From the NCBI GenBank assembly GCA_020636435.1, contig JACJXX010000002.1, positions 3,162,001 to 3,226,000 of the forward strand: a stretch of DNA of 64,000 bases, written 5' to 3'. Positions 1-9,862 of this stretch are shown piece after piece. Origin of the DNA: Lewinellaceae bacterium. Lineage in GTDB: Bacteria; Bacteroidota; Bacteroidia; Chitinophagales; Saprospiraceae. Each line of letters opens with the position of its first letter. Within the stretch, counting starts at the first letter, position 1. The translations under genes were made by a program, and so were the position numbers. The notes under the pieces were generated by a model. That model saw only the letters and a program-made list of their open reading frames with translations, made no database searches and was not told the DNA's origin.

Positions 1-1
1 C

Positions 2-1678
2 CTTCTATCTTCTGTCAATCGAAAAGAAATCATTGAAAAACTGAAAAGCGAGCCTTATGACCTGATTGTGGTCGGGGGGGGCATTACCGGAGCCGGCATT
101 GCATTGGATGCCGCATCCAGGGGCATGAAAGTGGCTTTGCTGGAAAAAAAAGATTTCGCTTCGGGCACCAGCAGCAAATCCACCAAGCTCATTCACGGAG
201 GGCTCCGCTATCTCAAGCAGTTTGAGATCGGCCTGGTCCGCGAAGTCGGCCGCGAACGCGCTATTGTTCACAACCTGGCCCCTCACCTGGTCATTTCGGA
301 GAAAATGCTTCTCCCTTTGGTAAAAGGAGGCACCTTCGGCCCGCTGGGCACGTCCGTAGGCTTATTCGTTTACGACCTGCTGGCCGGCGTCAGAGGGGAA
401 GACAAACGAAAGATGTTGAACAAAACGCAAACGCTGGAAAAAGAACCCCTGCTTAAAAACCAGAGCGACGTGCTCAACGGCAGCGGCTATTACGCAGAAT
501 ACCGCACCGACGACGCCCGCCTCACCATAGAGAACATCAAGACGGCCGGGAAATACGGCGCGGTATGCCTCAATTACGCCATGGCCAGCGACTTGTTGTA
601 TGAGAACGGCAAGGTGGTCGGCGCCCGGTGCACGGATATGGAAACCGGAGAGGCCTTTGACGTACGGGCAGCTTATGTGGTGAGCGCTGCCGGCCCGTGG
701 GTGGATACCCTTCGCAAAAAAGACAATTCCCTGAAGGGCAAGCGGCTCTTCTTGTCCAAAGGCGTGCACATCGTGGTCCCTCACGAGCGTTTTCCCGCCC
801 GCCAATCCCTCTATTTCGATGTGCCGGACGGCCGGATGATCTTTGCCATTCCCCGCCAACGAGTAACCTATATCGGCACTACAGACACCCCTTACGAAGG
901 CGACCCCGACAGGATTCCGATCAACCAGGAAGACATTGATTATTTGCTGAACGCTACCAACCAGATGTTCCCCGGCGTTGGGCTCACTACGGCAGACGTA
1001 GAATCCAGTTGGGCAGGCGTGCGGCCCCTCATTTACGAAATAGGCAAATCCGCCTCGGAAATGTCCCGAAAAGATGAAATCTTTGAATCCGAATCGGGCC
1101 TGATATCCATTGCGGGCGGCAAACTGACCGGCTACCGGAAGATGGCCGAACGGATAACCAGCCTGCTGGGGCAAAAATTCCAGCGGGAACACAACCGAAC
1201 CATCCGCCCCAGCCAGACGGAGAAAATCCCCTTGTCCGGAGGGCCGTTCCGGGATAAAAACGAAGTGGCAGCTTACAAAAAAAGCGTTGCCGAGCAGCTC
1301 GGCGCCTTCGGCCTCAACAGCTATCACGCCGACTACCTGGTGTCTAACTACGGCAAACAGACTGCAGCGATCCTGGACAAGCTCCCGGCATTCAACAATG
1401 ATCCGGAAACGGCCCTGGCCAGAGCAGAAGCCTGGTATGCCACACACCATGAGCTGGCGCTGCACCCGATGGACTTCTTTAACCGCCGCACCGGCAGGCT
1501 TTTCTTCAACCTGCCCAGCATTGAGGCGGTCCTGAATCCGGTCCTTGAAGACTTTCAGGCCTACCTCCAATGGAGCGACAGCCGGCTGAATGAGGAAAAA
1601 GCTACTGTGCGCCAGGAGATCAAGTGGGTTTCTGAATTTGAATACTCCTCTAAATCAGGAAAGGCTGTTTCCTCCTAA
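2..1678 (+). CDS. glpD: Aerobic glycerol-3-phosphate dehydrogenase, 5' end cut by window edge
   Basis: FAD-dependent enzyme that oxidises sn-glycerol-3-phosphate to dihydroxyacetone phosphate at the inner membrane and passes electrons to quinone. The frame stays open to the left edge, and the residues before the GTG at 68 (KSEPYDLIVVGGG) are typical of the family N-terminus, so the real start lies outside the window and the GTG is not the start. Visible features are the dinucleotide-binding GGGITGAG motif, the FAD-G3PDH signature IHGGLRYL, a DAO fold, and the C-terminal G3PDH cap domain from about residue 385. The next gene starts 29 bp downstream on the same strand, so glycerol-phosphate and glucoside use may be co-transcribed (inference). 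Confidence 0.95.
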   Translation, partial: LLSSVNRKEIIEKLKSEPYDLIVVGGGITGAGIALDAASRGMKVALLEKKDFASGTSSKSTKLIHGGLRYLKQFEIGLVREVGRERAIVHNLAPHLVISEKMLLPLVKGGTFGPLGTSVGLFVYDLLAGVRGEDKRKMLNKTQTLEKEPLLKNQSDVLNGSGYYAEYRTDDARLTIENIKTAGKYGAVCLNYAMASDLLYENGKVVGARCTDMETGEAFDVRAAYVVSAAGPWVDTLRKKDNSLKGKRLFLSKGVHIVVPHERFPARQSLYFDVPDGRMIFAIPRQRVTYIGTTDTPYEGDPDRIPINQEDIDYLLNATNQMFPGVGLTTADVESSWAGVRPLIYEIGKSASEMSRKDEIFESESGLISIAGGKLTGYRKMAERITSLLGQKFQREHNRTIRPSQTEKIPLSGGPFRDKNEVAAYKKSVAEQLGAFGLNSYHADYLVSNYGKQTAAILDKLPAFNNDPETALARAEAWYATHHELALHPMDFFNRRTGRLFFNLPSIEAVLNPVLEDFQAYLQWSDSRLNEEKATVRQEIKWVSEFEYSSKSGKAVSS

Positions 1679-1707
1679 AACAAACGAAAAACGAACTTTA
1701 AACGATC

Positions 1708-4212
1708 ATGGCAGAACAAACCAGCAATAACCCTGCTCAACCGGCCAAAGAGGAGGACACCATTACCGGCGAGCGCTATCCCGACATCTACCACGAATAC
1801 AGGCCCGACAAGGCCATTCTTCAATATCAGGAGAAAGACGATATTTTCGTCTATGAATCTGCTAACGGGCTGGCCCTGAAAGTGGAAGTGGTAACCGAGG
1901 CTATTTTACGCTTCCGGTACGCTCCGGAGGGCCGTTTCGAGCGGGGCTTCTCCTACGCCATCGACCCAGCCATCAAACAGGCCCTTCCCAAAGTAACCAT
2001 TGGAGGAGACGGCACCCATTTCTTTATCCACACCAGGAAGGTACGCTGCCGCATCGACAAGCAGAACCTGCAGGTCAGCCTTTACGAAGCGCAGGGCCAG
2101 AAACTGATCTGCGAAGATGCCGCGCCGTATTATTGCCGGCGTACCATACTCAAGGGCACCGACCAGGTGAAAGTCGCCAAAAAAGCGCCGGCGGGCGAAG
2201 CGTATTTCGGGATGGGCGACAAAACCTGCTCCGCCAACCTGAGGGGCCATAGAGTTCAAAACTGGAATACCGACTCCTTCTCCTACAAAAAAGGCCAGGA
2301 TCCGCTCTATCGCTCTATTCCATTCTACTACGCCACCCATGACGGCGTGGGCTACGGCATCTTTTTTGACAACAGTTTCCGCACCCATTTCGACTTCGAC
2401 AGCGAACAGAACGGCGCCACCAGTTTCTGGGCAGACGGCGGGGAAATGGACTATTATTTCCTCTACGGCCCCGCCCTCCTCGACGTGGCCCGGCGCTACG
2501 CCTGGCTCACCGGCCGCCCTGAGCTGCCGCCCCTCTGGGCTTTGGGCTTCCACCAGTGCCGCTGGAGTTACTACCCGGAAAGCAGGGTCATGGAGCTGGC
2601 ACAGGAATTCCGGGAAAGGGAAATTCCCTGCGACGCCATTTACCTGGATATTGACTACATGGACGGCTACCGCTGCTTCACCTGGAATAAAGCGCATTTC
2701 CCCAACCCCGCCGGCATGATCGAAAAGCTCCGCAACCAGGGCTTCCAGACGGTGGTGATGATCGACCCGGGCATAAAGGTGGACCCCGAATACAAGGTAT
2801 ACCAGGAAGGGATGAAACACAATGCCTTTGTGTACCGCTCCACCGGAGAGCTCATGCGGGGGCCGGTCTGGCCTCCGGATTGCGTTTTCCCCGATTACAC
2901 CCGCCCCGACGTCCGCGAATGGTGGGGAGGCCTGTACCAGGGTTTGTATCTCGAAGACGGCGTCAGCGGTTTCTGGAACGACATGAACGAGCCCGCCGTG
3001 TTTAAGGTGGACAACGCCACCTGCCCGGATAATGTGCTGCACCACTACGAAGGCGCACCCTGCGACCACCGCAAGGCACACAACGTCTACGGGCAGCAAA
3101 TGTCAAGAGCTACCTTCGAGGGCCTGAAACGGCTGAAGCCCGGCAAGCGCCCCTTTGTGCTGACCCGGGCGACCTTCAGCGGCGGGCAGCGCTATGCTTC
3201 CGTGTGGACCGGCGACAACGCCGCCACCTGGGAGCACCTGCGGATGGCCAACCTGCAGTGCCAGCGCCTGAGCATTTCGGGCTTCTCTTTCGTCGGCACC
3301 GATATTGGCGGCTTCAACAAACAGCCCGATGGGGAGCTTTTCATCCGCTGGCTTCAACTGGCCGTGTTCCATCCGCTATTCCGGGTACACTCCATGGGCA
3401 ACAACATCGACGGCGCCGCCGAAGCGGAGGCGGAACTCGTCCAGACCGCCGAGCGGGACAACCGCATAGACCAGGAACCCTGGTCATTCGGCGAGGAAAA
3501 TACCGCGCTGGCCCGGCAGGCGATCGAACTGCGCTACCAGCTCCTTCCCTATCTCTACACCGCTTTTTATAAAAATGCAAAAACCGGAGAGCCGGTCATC
3601 CGAAGTTTGTGCCTTTACAGCCAGGAAGACCCGGTCGCCCTGGAGCGGGAAGAAGAGTTTCTGTTTGGCGACAACCTCCTGGTGGCGCCCGTCCTGGAGC
3701 CCGGCGTCCAATCTATTCAAGCCTACCTGCCACAGGGCCGGTGGTACGATTACCGGAGCGGAATATTATACGAAGGCAGGCAAATGGCTACTTTCCAGGC
3801 AGAGCCGGGCCAAATACCGCTGCTGGCCAAAGCCGGGGCGGTGATTGCCAACTATCCGGTGCAGCAGTACGTGGGGGAGAAAAAATTCGACGCCATTTCG
3901 CTGCGCGCCTACTACGGCGAAGGGCGCAGCGAGCTGTACGAGGATGCCGGGGAGGGCTACGGCTACCGGGATGGCCAGTACAAATTCCGCATTTTTACGA
4001 CTTCTACCGGGCAGGATGTCTTTGCCATCGGGCAAAGCCAGGAGGGAGCATTCCAAACGGATTACCGGACTTTCCAAATTCTGATATTTGGCTTGCCGTT
4101 CCAGGTGAGCAGTTGCCGGGTGGATGGGCAGGAGGTAGGATTTGAACAGGAAGGGGGGCAGGTGCGGGTGGAGGTGAAGGAGGGGTTTGGGGAGGTGGTG
4201 GTGAAACCTTAA
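1708..4212 (+). CDS. Glycoside hydrolase family 31 alpha-glucosidase
   Basis: An 834-residue GH31 enzyme that hydrolyses terminal alpha-glucosidic or alpha-xylosidic bonds with retention. The N-terminal beta-sandwich covers about residues 1-240. The (beta/alpha)8 barrel holds the nucleophile Asp425 in WNDMNEP and the acid/base Asp503 in WTGDN. The C-terminal beta domains include a DUF5110-like segment. No signal peptide is visible, so a cytoplasmic enzyme acting on imported maltodextrin-type sugars is likely (inference). It lies 29 bp after glpD on the same strand. Exact substrate specificity cannot be read from the sequence. Confidence 0.93.
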   Translation: MAEQTSNNPAQPAKEEDTITGERYPDIYHEYRPDKAILQYQEKDDIFVYESANGLALKVEVVTEAILRFRYAPEGRFERGFSYAIDPAIKQALPKVTIGGDGTHFFIHTRKVRCRIDKQNLQVSLYEAQGQKLICEDAAPYYCRRTILKGTDQVKVAKKAPAGEAYFGMGDKTCSANLRGHRVQNWNTDSFSYKKGQDPLYRSIPFYYATHDGVGYGIFFDNSFRTHFDFDSEQNGATSFWADGGEMDYYFLYGPALLDVARRYAWLTGRPELPPLWALGFHQCRWSYYPESRVMELAQEFREREIPCDAIYLDIDYMDGYRCFTWNKAHFPNPAGMIEKLRNQGFQTVVMIDPGIKVDPEYKVYQEGMKHNAFVYRSTGELMRGPVWPPDCVFPDYTRPDVREWWGGLYQGLYLEDGVSGFWNDMNEPAVFKVDNATCPDNVLHHYEGAPCDHRKAHNVYGQQMSRATFEGLKRLKPGKRPFVLTRATFSGGQRYASVWTGDNAATWEHLRMANLQCQRLSISGFSFVGTDIGGFNKQPDGELFIRWLQLAVFHPLFRVHSMGNNIDGAAEAEAELVQTAERDNRIDQEPWSFGEENTALARQAIELRYQLLPYLYTAFYKNAKTGEPVIRSLCLYSQEDPVALEREEEFLFGDNLLVAPVLEPGVQSIQAYLPQGRWYDYRSGILYEGRQMATFQAEPGQIPLLAKAGAVIANYPVQQYVGEKKFDAISLRAYYGEGRSELYEDAGEGYGYRDGQYKFRIFTTSTGQDVFAIGQSQEGAFQTDYRTFQILIFGLPFQVSSCRVDGQEVGFEQEGGQVRVEVKEGFGEVVVKP

Positions 4213-4496
4213 TTGGAAGATTTCGTATCCGGCAATATGCCGGCAGGCTGGTATTTGGTAGCAGCGTAAACCTCCAACGGCGTTATAGCCAAGCCATTGG
4301 TGGTTTCAAAAAGGTAGGGACAATGGTTCCAGGGACAAGCAGCGAGCATGGCAATGGATGAGGTATTAGCGCGAGCTTGTCGCGGCGAAAATTCGATCAA
4401 CTCTCCTCCTGCCGAAGCAGGCTACTGCCTGTGAAGGCAGTGGGCTTCAATCAACCGCGAGCATCACCTCTGATAATGGGTGATGGCAGCCCCCCC
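4213..4496. other. Intergenic stretch between convergent genes, with a hairpin
   Basis: The 284 bp between the convergent glucosidase and yidC genes hold no convincing gene. A stem with ACTGCC and GGCAGT arms, enclosed by GAAGC/GCTTC, lies at about 4412-4448 and may act as a terminator. No recognisable transposase remnant was found. Confidence 0.4.
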
Positions 4497-6398
4497 CTAC
4501 TTCTTCCTCTTCTTCCGCTGTTGCCCCTCCCCTTTCTGTTCCTGTATCCGTTGCTGTTCCTTAAGTGCGGTTTCTAATCTTTGCTGAAAGCCCCCTTTCT
4601 TCTTCGGTTTCTTCCGGTACGCTTCCAGCTCTTTCTCTATCTTTTCGTTGTTGATGATGTAATTTTTGGTTACGATCGTTTGAGTGATGTTGAAGAGGTT
4701 GCTAAAGAGCAGGTAGCAGGTCAGCCCGGAGGCGAAGGTGTTGAAGAAGCCCAGGAACATGACCGGCATGATGTACTGCATGTACTTCATGGCCGGGTTG
4801 GCCGACATATCCATGTGCTTCGTATTGTAATAGGTATAGATCAGGGTGGTTATGGCCCACAACAGGGTGAACAAGCTGACGTGGGCGCCCATGTTGAAGG
4901 GCAGCTCGAAAGGCAGGTTAAAGAACACATCGTAAGAGGAAAGGTCGTCGGCCCACAGGAAGCCCGCCTGCCGGAACTCGATGGAGGCCGGGAAGAAGCG
5001 GTACAGCGCGAACCAGATCGGCATCTGCAGCACCATGGGCATACAGCCTCCAAGCGGGTTGACCCCAAACTCCCGGTAGAGCTTCATGGTTTCCATCTGC
5101 TGCGCCTGCGCGTCGTCCTTGAATTTTTCCTTCATGCCCTCTATCCGGGGTTTGAGCGCTCCCATTTTCGACTGTGAGTAGAGCATCCGGTAGGTCAGGG
5201 GGTAGAGCAGCAGTTTGACGATCAGGGTGAGAAAGAGAATAACGATGCCTTTGCTGCCGATGAAACTGGACAGGAAGCTGAACAACGGGCGAATTACCCA
5301 GCGGTTGATCGTGCCGAATATACTCCACCCAAAGGGGATGACATCCTCCAGGCTGTTTCCCATTGCGTAAAGCCGGTCGAATTCGTTGGGGCCGACGAAA
5401 AACTCCATGGAAAAAGTTTCGCTGGCGCCGTGGTTGTAGGGAAGGTTGATCTCCGATACCAGCAATTTGAGGTCTTCGGCATCTTCCGGCAACATCTTGG
5501 TTTCGAGGATAGCCGAGTTGAAGGCGTCTTTGGCGACCAGACTGCTGTTGAAGAACTGGTTGGCGTTGGAAACCCACTTCACGCGCTTCCCGGTAACTTC
5601 TTCCCGGTCATCAGCAGTGCAGGAGCAATATTCGGGATCTTCCTCAACCGGTTTGAAATAAACGGTGGAATAACGGCGCTCGTAGGTCGTGTTCTTTTCC
5701 AGCTTGCTGAGGTAGTTGACCCAGTTGAGCTTTATTTCATCCGCATTTTTGCTGATCAGCGTATTGAGGTTCTCGAACTTGAGGTCGTATTCGATGTTGT
5801 AGGTTCCGTCTGTTATGCGATAGGATTGTTCAAAGTATCCCCCATTATCAGCGGTTGCCCGGAAGGTCACCGAATTTTCGCCCGCATTTACAACCTCGAA
5901 GTACAAGTCGCCGCTGCTGACGCCCCCGGTGGGCAGGTTGGCGACCGGGAAGAAGTATTCGAACTTGTTTTTCTCATCCTCCAGCAAGGAAAGCGGTACT
6001 TTGATGTCCTTCCCATCCTCATTGCCGACGACCTTATAGTGGTTTTTCAGCAGGGCTTCTTTAATTCGCCCGCCTTTGTTGCTGAAAGTGAGTTTAAAGA
6101 GATCGTTTTCCAGGACGACATCCTTAGCGTCGCCGGAAGCAGCCTGGGAAAAAGGGCCGTAGGCAGCCTGGCGGCGCAGGAGTTTAAGGCTATCGCCCTC
6201 TACTTCTACCACCTCCAGGTTGGAGGCTGTGTCCTCCACGATGTCCTGCAGGCTATCCTGGCGTTGTTGAACAGCTTCTATCGAATCCTGCCGTTGTTGT
6301 TGTTCCAGAAGCTCTTCTTCTGTGGGCTGCATGACCTGTTGCCAGACCAGCAGCAAAATAAAGATGAGCGTTAAACCGATTATCGTATTCCTATCCAT
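4497..6398 (-). CDS. yidC: Membrane protein insertase YidC
   Basis: Inserts and folds inner-membrane proteins, alone or with SecYEG. The protein is 633 residues from the chosen start (MDRNTIIGL), whose first helix is the classic N-terminal anchor. An upstream in-frame GTG would add 21 atypical residues. Next come an acidic/Gln-rich linker, the large periplasmic beta-sandwich domain (about 75-350), and the conserved 60KD_IMP core with five membrane segments from about 360 to 590. A lysine-rich C-terminal tail follows, ending in KKRKK, as expected for ribosome contact. It converges on the glucosidase gene. Confidence 0.96.
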   Translation of the reverse strand: MDRNTIIGLTLIFILLLVWQQVMQPTEEELLEQQQRQDSIEAVQQRQDSLQDIVEDTASNLEVVEVEGDSLKLLRRQAAYGPFSQAASGDAKDVVLENDLFKLTFSNKGGRIKEALLKNHYKVVGNEDGKDIKVPLSLLEDEKNKFEYFFPVANLPTGGVSSGDLYFEVVNAGENSVTFRATADNGGYFEQSYRITDGTYNIEYDLKFENLNTLISKNADEIKLNWVNYLSKLEKNTTYERRYSTVYFKPVEEDPEYCSCTADDREEVTGKRVKWVSNANQFFNSSLVAKDAFNSAILETKMLPEDAEDLKLLVSEINLPYNHGASETFSMEFFVGPNEFDRLYAMGNSLEDVIPFGWSIFGTINRWVIRPLFSFLSSFIGSKGIVILFLTLIVKLLLYPLTYRMLYSQSKMGALKPRIEGMKEKFKDDAQAQQMETMKLYREFGVNPLGGCMPMVLQMPIWFALYRFFPASIEFRQAGFLWADDLSSYDVFFNLPFELPFNMGAHVSLFTLLWAITTLIYTYYNTKHMDMSANPAMKYMQYIMPVMFLGFFNTFASGLTCYLLFSNLFNITQTIVTKNYIINNEKIEKELEAYRKKPKKKGGFQQRLETALKEQQRIQEQKGEGQQRKKRKK

Positions 6399-6762
6399 CA
6401 ATTCAGCTTTAGGACAAATGAAACAGGCTGCAAAAAACAGCCGCGTGGGAAAGCTCCTCACTTAGGTTTCCAATCCTATGTATTTGAAAATCAACATTTT
6501 GCAACAAAATAAACGCGGATTGCAACTCGCGCGTTGCGCAAAGCACCGCAAAGGTACAATTTTGCAAGTTGAAACCGTAACCCGAATAGATGATTATTGT
6601 TCAGGCTTCGACGAAGGGGGGTGCAGGGATATGGCATTGAAACTTCTGTTGCCAGTTGTTGGTTATTAGTTGATTGTTGCCCGTTGTCCGGTTGTTGTTT
6701 GCCATGGAGAGCCTTGGTTGCGGAACAAACAACAAACAACTATCAACAGAGAACACACCTAA
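6399..6762. other. Intergenic region with GTT/AAC-rich low-complexity DNA
   Basis: Holds the yidC leader and promoter candidate and a stretch at about 6640-6755 dominated by TTGTTG/AACAAC words. Such low-complexity spacers recur in this window. No credible coding sequence was seen. Confidence 0.5.
6549..6556 (-). promoter_or_regulatory. Possible promoter -7 element for yidC
   Basis: Read on the minus strand this is TACCTTTG, matching the Bacteroidota -7 consensus TAnnTTTG. It lies about 150 bp upstream of the yidC start. No clean TTG is seen 19-20 bp further upstream, so support is modest. Confidence 0.35.
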
Positions 6763-7998
6763 CTACCGGGCGCCCACTTTTACCGAAGCACGTTCTACAT
6801 CCTCCAGGCGCCCCGGGTAGGCCTGCAGGCCCGCTTCCAGGCAGTCCATCGCGGCATGGAGGGAATCCGTATTGAGCACATAGGCGATCCGAACCTCGTC
6901 GACTCCCAGGCCAGGGGTAGCGTAGAAGCCCTCTCCGGGCGACAGCATTACCGTAGCCCCGTCCAGGTCGAAATCTTCCAGCATCCAGCGGCAGAAGCGC
7001 TCCGCGCTGTCGATCGGAAATTTGGCAAAGCAGTAAAAGGCGCCGCCCGGGTGGTAACTCACAACTCCTTTCATCTGGCGAAGCCGCTCATAGACTACAT
7101 CGCGGCGGTGGGCATATTCGGCCTTCACCTCATCGATATAGGCCCCTTCCATCTCCAGGGTGGCTTCGGCCAGTATCTGGCCCAGGCCGGGAGGGCTGAG
7201 CCGCAGCTTGGCGTAACGGGTAACCGCCTCCAGCACTGCCTTATTGCGGGTGACGAGCGACCCTACCCGGGCGCCACAGGCGCTGTAGCGCTTGGAGATG
7301 GAGTCGAGCACAATGACGTGCTCTTCGGCGCCTTCCAAATTCAGGGCGGAAAAGAACTCGTTGCCGTCGTAGCAGAATTCGCGGTAGACCTCGTCGACAA
7401 AAAGAAAAAGGCTGTATTTGCGGCACAATTCCGCCAGGCTTTCCATGGATTCTTTTGAGTAAAAACAACCCGTTGGGTTATTGGGGTTGGTAATGAAAAT
7501 ACCCTTGGTGTCGGTAGTAACCATCCGCTCGAAGGCAGCGGTATCCGGCAGGGTGAACCCATTTTCTATGTGGCAGGTAATGGGCCGGATGCGCACATCG
7601 GCGATCTGGGCAAAACCGTTGTAATTGGCGTAAAAAGGCTCCGGCACGATCACCTCGTCCTGATGGTCGAGGCAGGCCAGGAAGGCAAATTGGATGGCTT
7701 CGGAAGCGCCGGTGGTCACGATGATCTCATCGGCGCTGATCTCGATGTCAAACTTGCGGTAATATTGCGTCAGTTTCTTCCGGTAAGACGCCAGGCCGGT
7801 GGCAGGGCTGTATTCCAGCACCTTCATATTGGTGGCGCGCACTTGCTGCAGAGCATAGGCCGGCGTTTCAATATCCGGCTGGCCGATATTCAGATGGTAC
7901 ACGTGCTTCCCCGCTTCTTTTGCTTTGTCGGCGAAAGGAATGAGTTTTCGGAATGGCGACATGGGCACATTTTCTCCCCGCTTGGAAATCGAAGGCAT
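6763..7998 (-). CDS. Class I/II pyridoxal-phosphate aminotransferase, aspartate aminotransferase-like
   Basis: A 411-residue fold-type I aminotransferase that moves amino groups between an amino acid, probably aspartate or an aromatic or branched-chain acid, and 2-oxoglutarate. Markers are the substrate-binding LNIGQPD near residue 36, NPNNPTG at 171-177, the cofactor-contacting VDEVY at 201-205, and the Schiff-base lysine K236 in SISKRYS. The cytoplasmic length is normal. It stands alone between GTT-rich spacer DNA and a divergent AT-rich gap. Substrate specificity is not determinable from motifs. Confidence 0.92.
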   Translation of the reverse strand: MPSISKRGENVPMSPFRKLIPFADKAKEAGKHVYHLNIGQPDIETPAYALQQVRATNMKVLEYSPATGLASYRKKLTQYYRKFDIEISADEIIVTTGASEAIQFAFLACLDHQDEVIVPEPFYANYNGFAQIADVRIRPITCHIENGFTLPDTAAFERMVTTDTKGIFITNPNNPTGCFYSKESMESLAELCRKYSLFLFVDEVYREFCYDGNEFFSALNLEGAEEHVIVLDSISKRYSACGARVGSLVTRNKAVLEAVTRYAKLRLSPPGLGQILAEATLEMEGAYIDEVKAEYAHRRDVVYERLRQMKGVVSYHPGGAFYCFAKFPIDSAERFCRWMLEDFDLDGATVMLSPGEGFYATPGLGVDEVRIAYVLNTDSLHAAMDCLEAGLQAYPGRLEDVERASVKVGAR

Positions 7999-8173
7999 CG
8001 CTTGTCAGTTTATAGTTCAAAAAAAATTAGCGGCAAAGATAACCTAATTTTGAGTCTTTTGAACGAAGAACTTCCAAATTAGCCCAGCTCATCCAGGGCA
8101 AATCAAAAATCGTAAATCAAAAATCGCAAATTGATGCCACCCCCCATATTAAATTAGAAAAAACCAACAAGGC

Positions 8174-8977
8174 CTATTCCGACAGCAAAACTCCCAATGA
8201 GACAAATGCCCCTTCCGGCACTTTTTCCAACACCTTAATATTCGCCAGTTCCCGTTTTCCCCGGTTGCCGCTGAGTAGGATTTTCCCGTATTGTTGATAA
8301 TCGTCCCAGGGGGTGACGAATGCAGGCTCCTGGTCGCTTGCCTTCGCAAAATAGGCCCACTGCCGGACGAGGTAAGTGGCAGCATCTACATATACATGGT
8401 ATTTGTTCTCCGGCGTATCTCCCACTTCCTGGAAAGTAAGCTGAAGGACATAGGCGGGCGCGCCCGCCTGGGTGGTGTCTTTGCCCAGGTATTTGAGCGC
8501 CACTCCTGAATCTTTCAATTTGAAAGGCATTGCCAGCCAGTAGGAATCGTTGATCCAGATGCTGTTGGCGCGCTGAATCCGCGCCCGCAGGGTGTCCGGG
8601 TTTTCTACTACCCTGCCGCCTTCCCGCGCCATGCCGGAAAGGGTGTTGATGTTGACGATGTATACGGAGCTATCGGCGGGAATTTCGATGCGGACATCGC
8701 CGGTGAACTTATCCCAGAGCAACGTCCGGCGGCCGAAGAAATCCCATTGCAAAAGGCGGATATTGTCCCATGCCTTTCGCCCGCCCATCGCCTGCATTAC
8801 CGAATCGGCAATAGAAATGGCCCGCTCGTCAGATTCGGCGGCGTTGAAGCCTTTGGCGGCGGGGTTGGCTTCGGCTGTTTCGGGTTCTTCGCCATTAGCA
8901 GCCTTTTCAGAAGAGGCAGGCTGGCAGGCAAAAAGGAAAAATGGCAGTAAGAATAAGAAGGTGAAAGATTTTTCCAT
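8174..8977 (-). CDS. DUF6503-like outer-membrane lipoprotein
   Basis: A 267-residue predicted lipoprotein. The start chosen is the Met before KSFTFLFLLPFFLFAC, which gives a short hydrophobic signal with a lipobox ending at LFAC; the upstream 14 residues are atypical. An acidic linker follows, then a beta-rich domain containing WDNIRLLQWDFFGRR and a later YHVYVDAATYLVRQW. This resembles the LolA-like Bacteroidota family DUF6503 as I remember it. The function is unknown and no catalytic residues are apparent. It lies leftward of a terminator separating it from the next gene. Confidence 0.75.
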   Translation of the reverse strand: MEKSFTFLFLLPFFLFACQPASSEKAANGEEPETAEANPAAKGFNAAESDERAISIADSVMQAMGGRKAWDNIRLLQWDFFGRRTLLWDKFTGDVRIEIPADSSVYIVNINTLSGMAREGGRVVENPDTLRARIQRANSIWINDSYWLAMPFKLKDSGVALKYLGKDTTQAGAPAYVLQLTFQEVGDTPENKYHVYVDAATYLVRQWAYFAKASDQEPAFVTPWDDYQQYGKILLSGNRGKRELANIKVLEKVPEGAFVSLGVLLSE

Positions 8978-9035
8978 GTTTGTTGGTTTTGTCCATGCCA
9001 AACAGCATGTGCCGGCCATAGGTTCAGAAAAAAGG

Positions 9036-9071
9036 AAAGAGCCGCTTTCTCCTGGGAAAAAGCGGCTCTTT
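9036..9071 (-). terminator. Rho-independent terminator
   Basis: A perfect 13 bp stem (AAAGAGCCGCTTT and its complement) with a short loop is followed on the minus strand by CCTTTTTTC. It lies just past the stop of the coiled-coil/HhH gene, which is transcribed leftwards. Confidence 0.85.
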
Positions 9072-9136
9072 GGCTCTTTGGTTGACTAGTAATGGGGAGC
9101 AACAATCAACCCATCAACTTTATCAACCACATCCTC

Positions 9137-9832
9137 TTATGCCCGGCCACCGTCGAGCTCGTCCTGCCATTTCTTCAGCTCGTCCCATTTGCCCTCCTGG
9201 GCCAGTTGGGCTTGCCGGGGCCAGGTATCCGGAACGGCGAGGCGATAGCGTTCTCCGGCCTCCACCAGGATTTCCTGGAGCCGCTCCACCGGAGCAGCGG
9301 CGAGTTCCGCCCAGGTAGTGATGCCGGCGGCGTTCAGCAGGCCTTCGATCTTCGGGCCGATGCCTTCAACGATTTTGAGGTCATCCTGTTTGACCTTGCC
9401 CATCGGGGTGGCGAACACCATGCCGGTTGCGCCTTTGGATTTGCTTTCGGGCTTTTGCTCTTCCGGCGTCAATCCCAGCCCTTTGGATTTATCCTTGGCA
9501 TCGGTATCCTCCATTTCTGCTTTCAGGCGGTCGTACTTGCCCTGGATCACGGACTTGTCCGCTTCGCAAATCCTGAGTTTCCGCTTCAGTTCTTCCATCT
9601 CCTTCAAGGTTTCTTCATGCTGGTATTTGAGGCTCATGAAGTCCTTTTCCATGGTAGTCAGGTTGGCTTTCAGGCGGGCATTTTCCTCCTCCAGTTCCCG
9701 GAGGCGCTTGCGGTTGCTGAACAGCAGAGCGCCCAGGATAAAACCGAGCAGGAAAGCCAGGAGGGAAAGCAGGAGCCACCACAGCCAACAGGGTTCCAGG
9801 GCAGCCAGTAATAAGGTGTTATCTGTATTCAT
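9137..9832 (-). CDS. Membrane-anchored coiled-coil protein with C-terminal helix-hairpin-helix domain
   Basis: A 231-residue protein. An N-terminal membrane helix (about residues 14-35) is followed by a charged heptad-rich coiled coil (about 40-110). A linker with GMVFATPMGKVKQDDL leads to a helix-hairpin-helix-like domain beginning KIVEGIGPKIEGLLNAAGI and ending in a WPRQAQLA-W-LKKWQDEL segment. That C-terminal module is common in envelope or ribosome-associated proteins of uncertain role. It probably shares a transcript with the OmpA-family gene 30 bp upstream and has its own terminator. Confidence 0.75.
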   Translation of the reverse strand: MNTDNTLLLAALEPCWLWWLLLSLLAFLLGFILGALLFSNRKRLRELEEENARLKANLTTMEKDFMSLKYQHEETLKEMEELKRKLRICEADKSVIQGKYDRLKAEMEDTDAKDKSKGLGLTPEEQKPESKSKGATGMVFATPMGKVKQDDLKIVEGIGPKIEGLLNAAGITTWAELAAAPVERLQEILVEAGERYRLAVPDTWPRQAQLAQEGKWDELKKWQDELDGGRA

Positions 9833-9862
9833 CTCTAAGTCAGTTTTTTGTTTTGCAATGGA

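Noticed and set aside
362..1570. Long minus-strand frame opposite glpD
   Set aside because: It lies fully inside glpD, which has clear family motifs; the opposite frame shows no motif and is a composition shadow.
4377..4577. Short plus-strand frame rich in Leu/Pro
   Set aside because: Overlaps the yidC 3' end in antisense; low-complexity composition from the Lys/Gln-rich tail of yidC.
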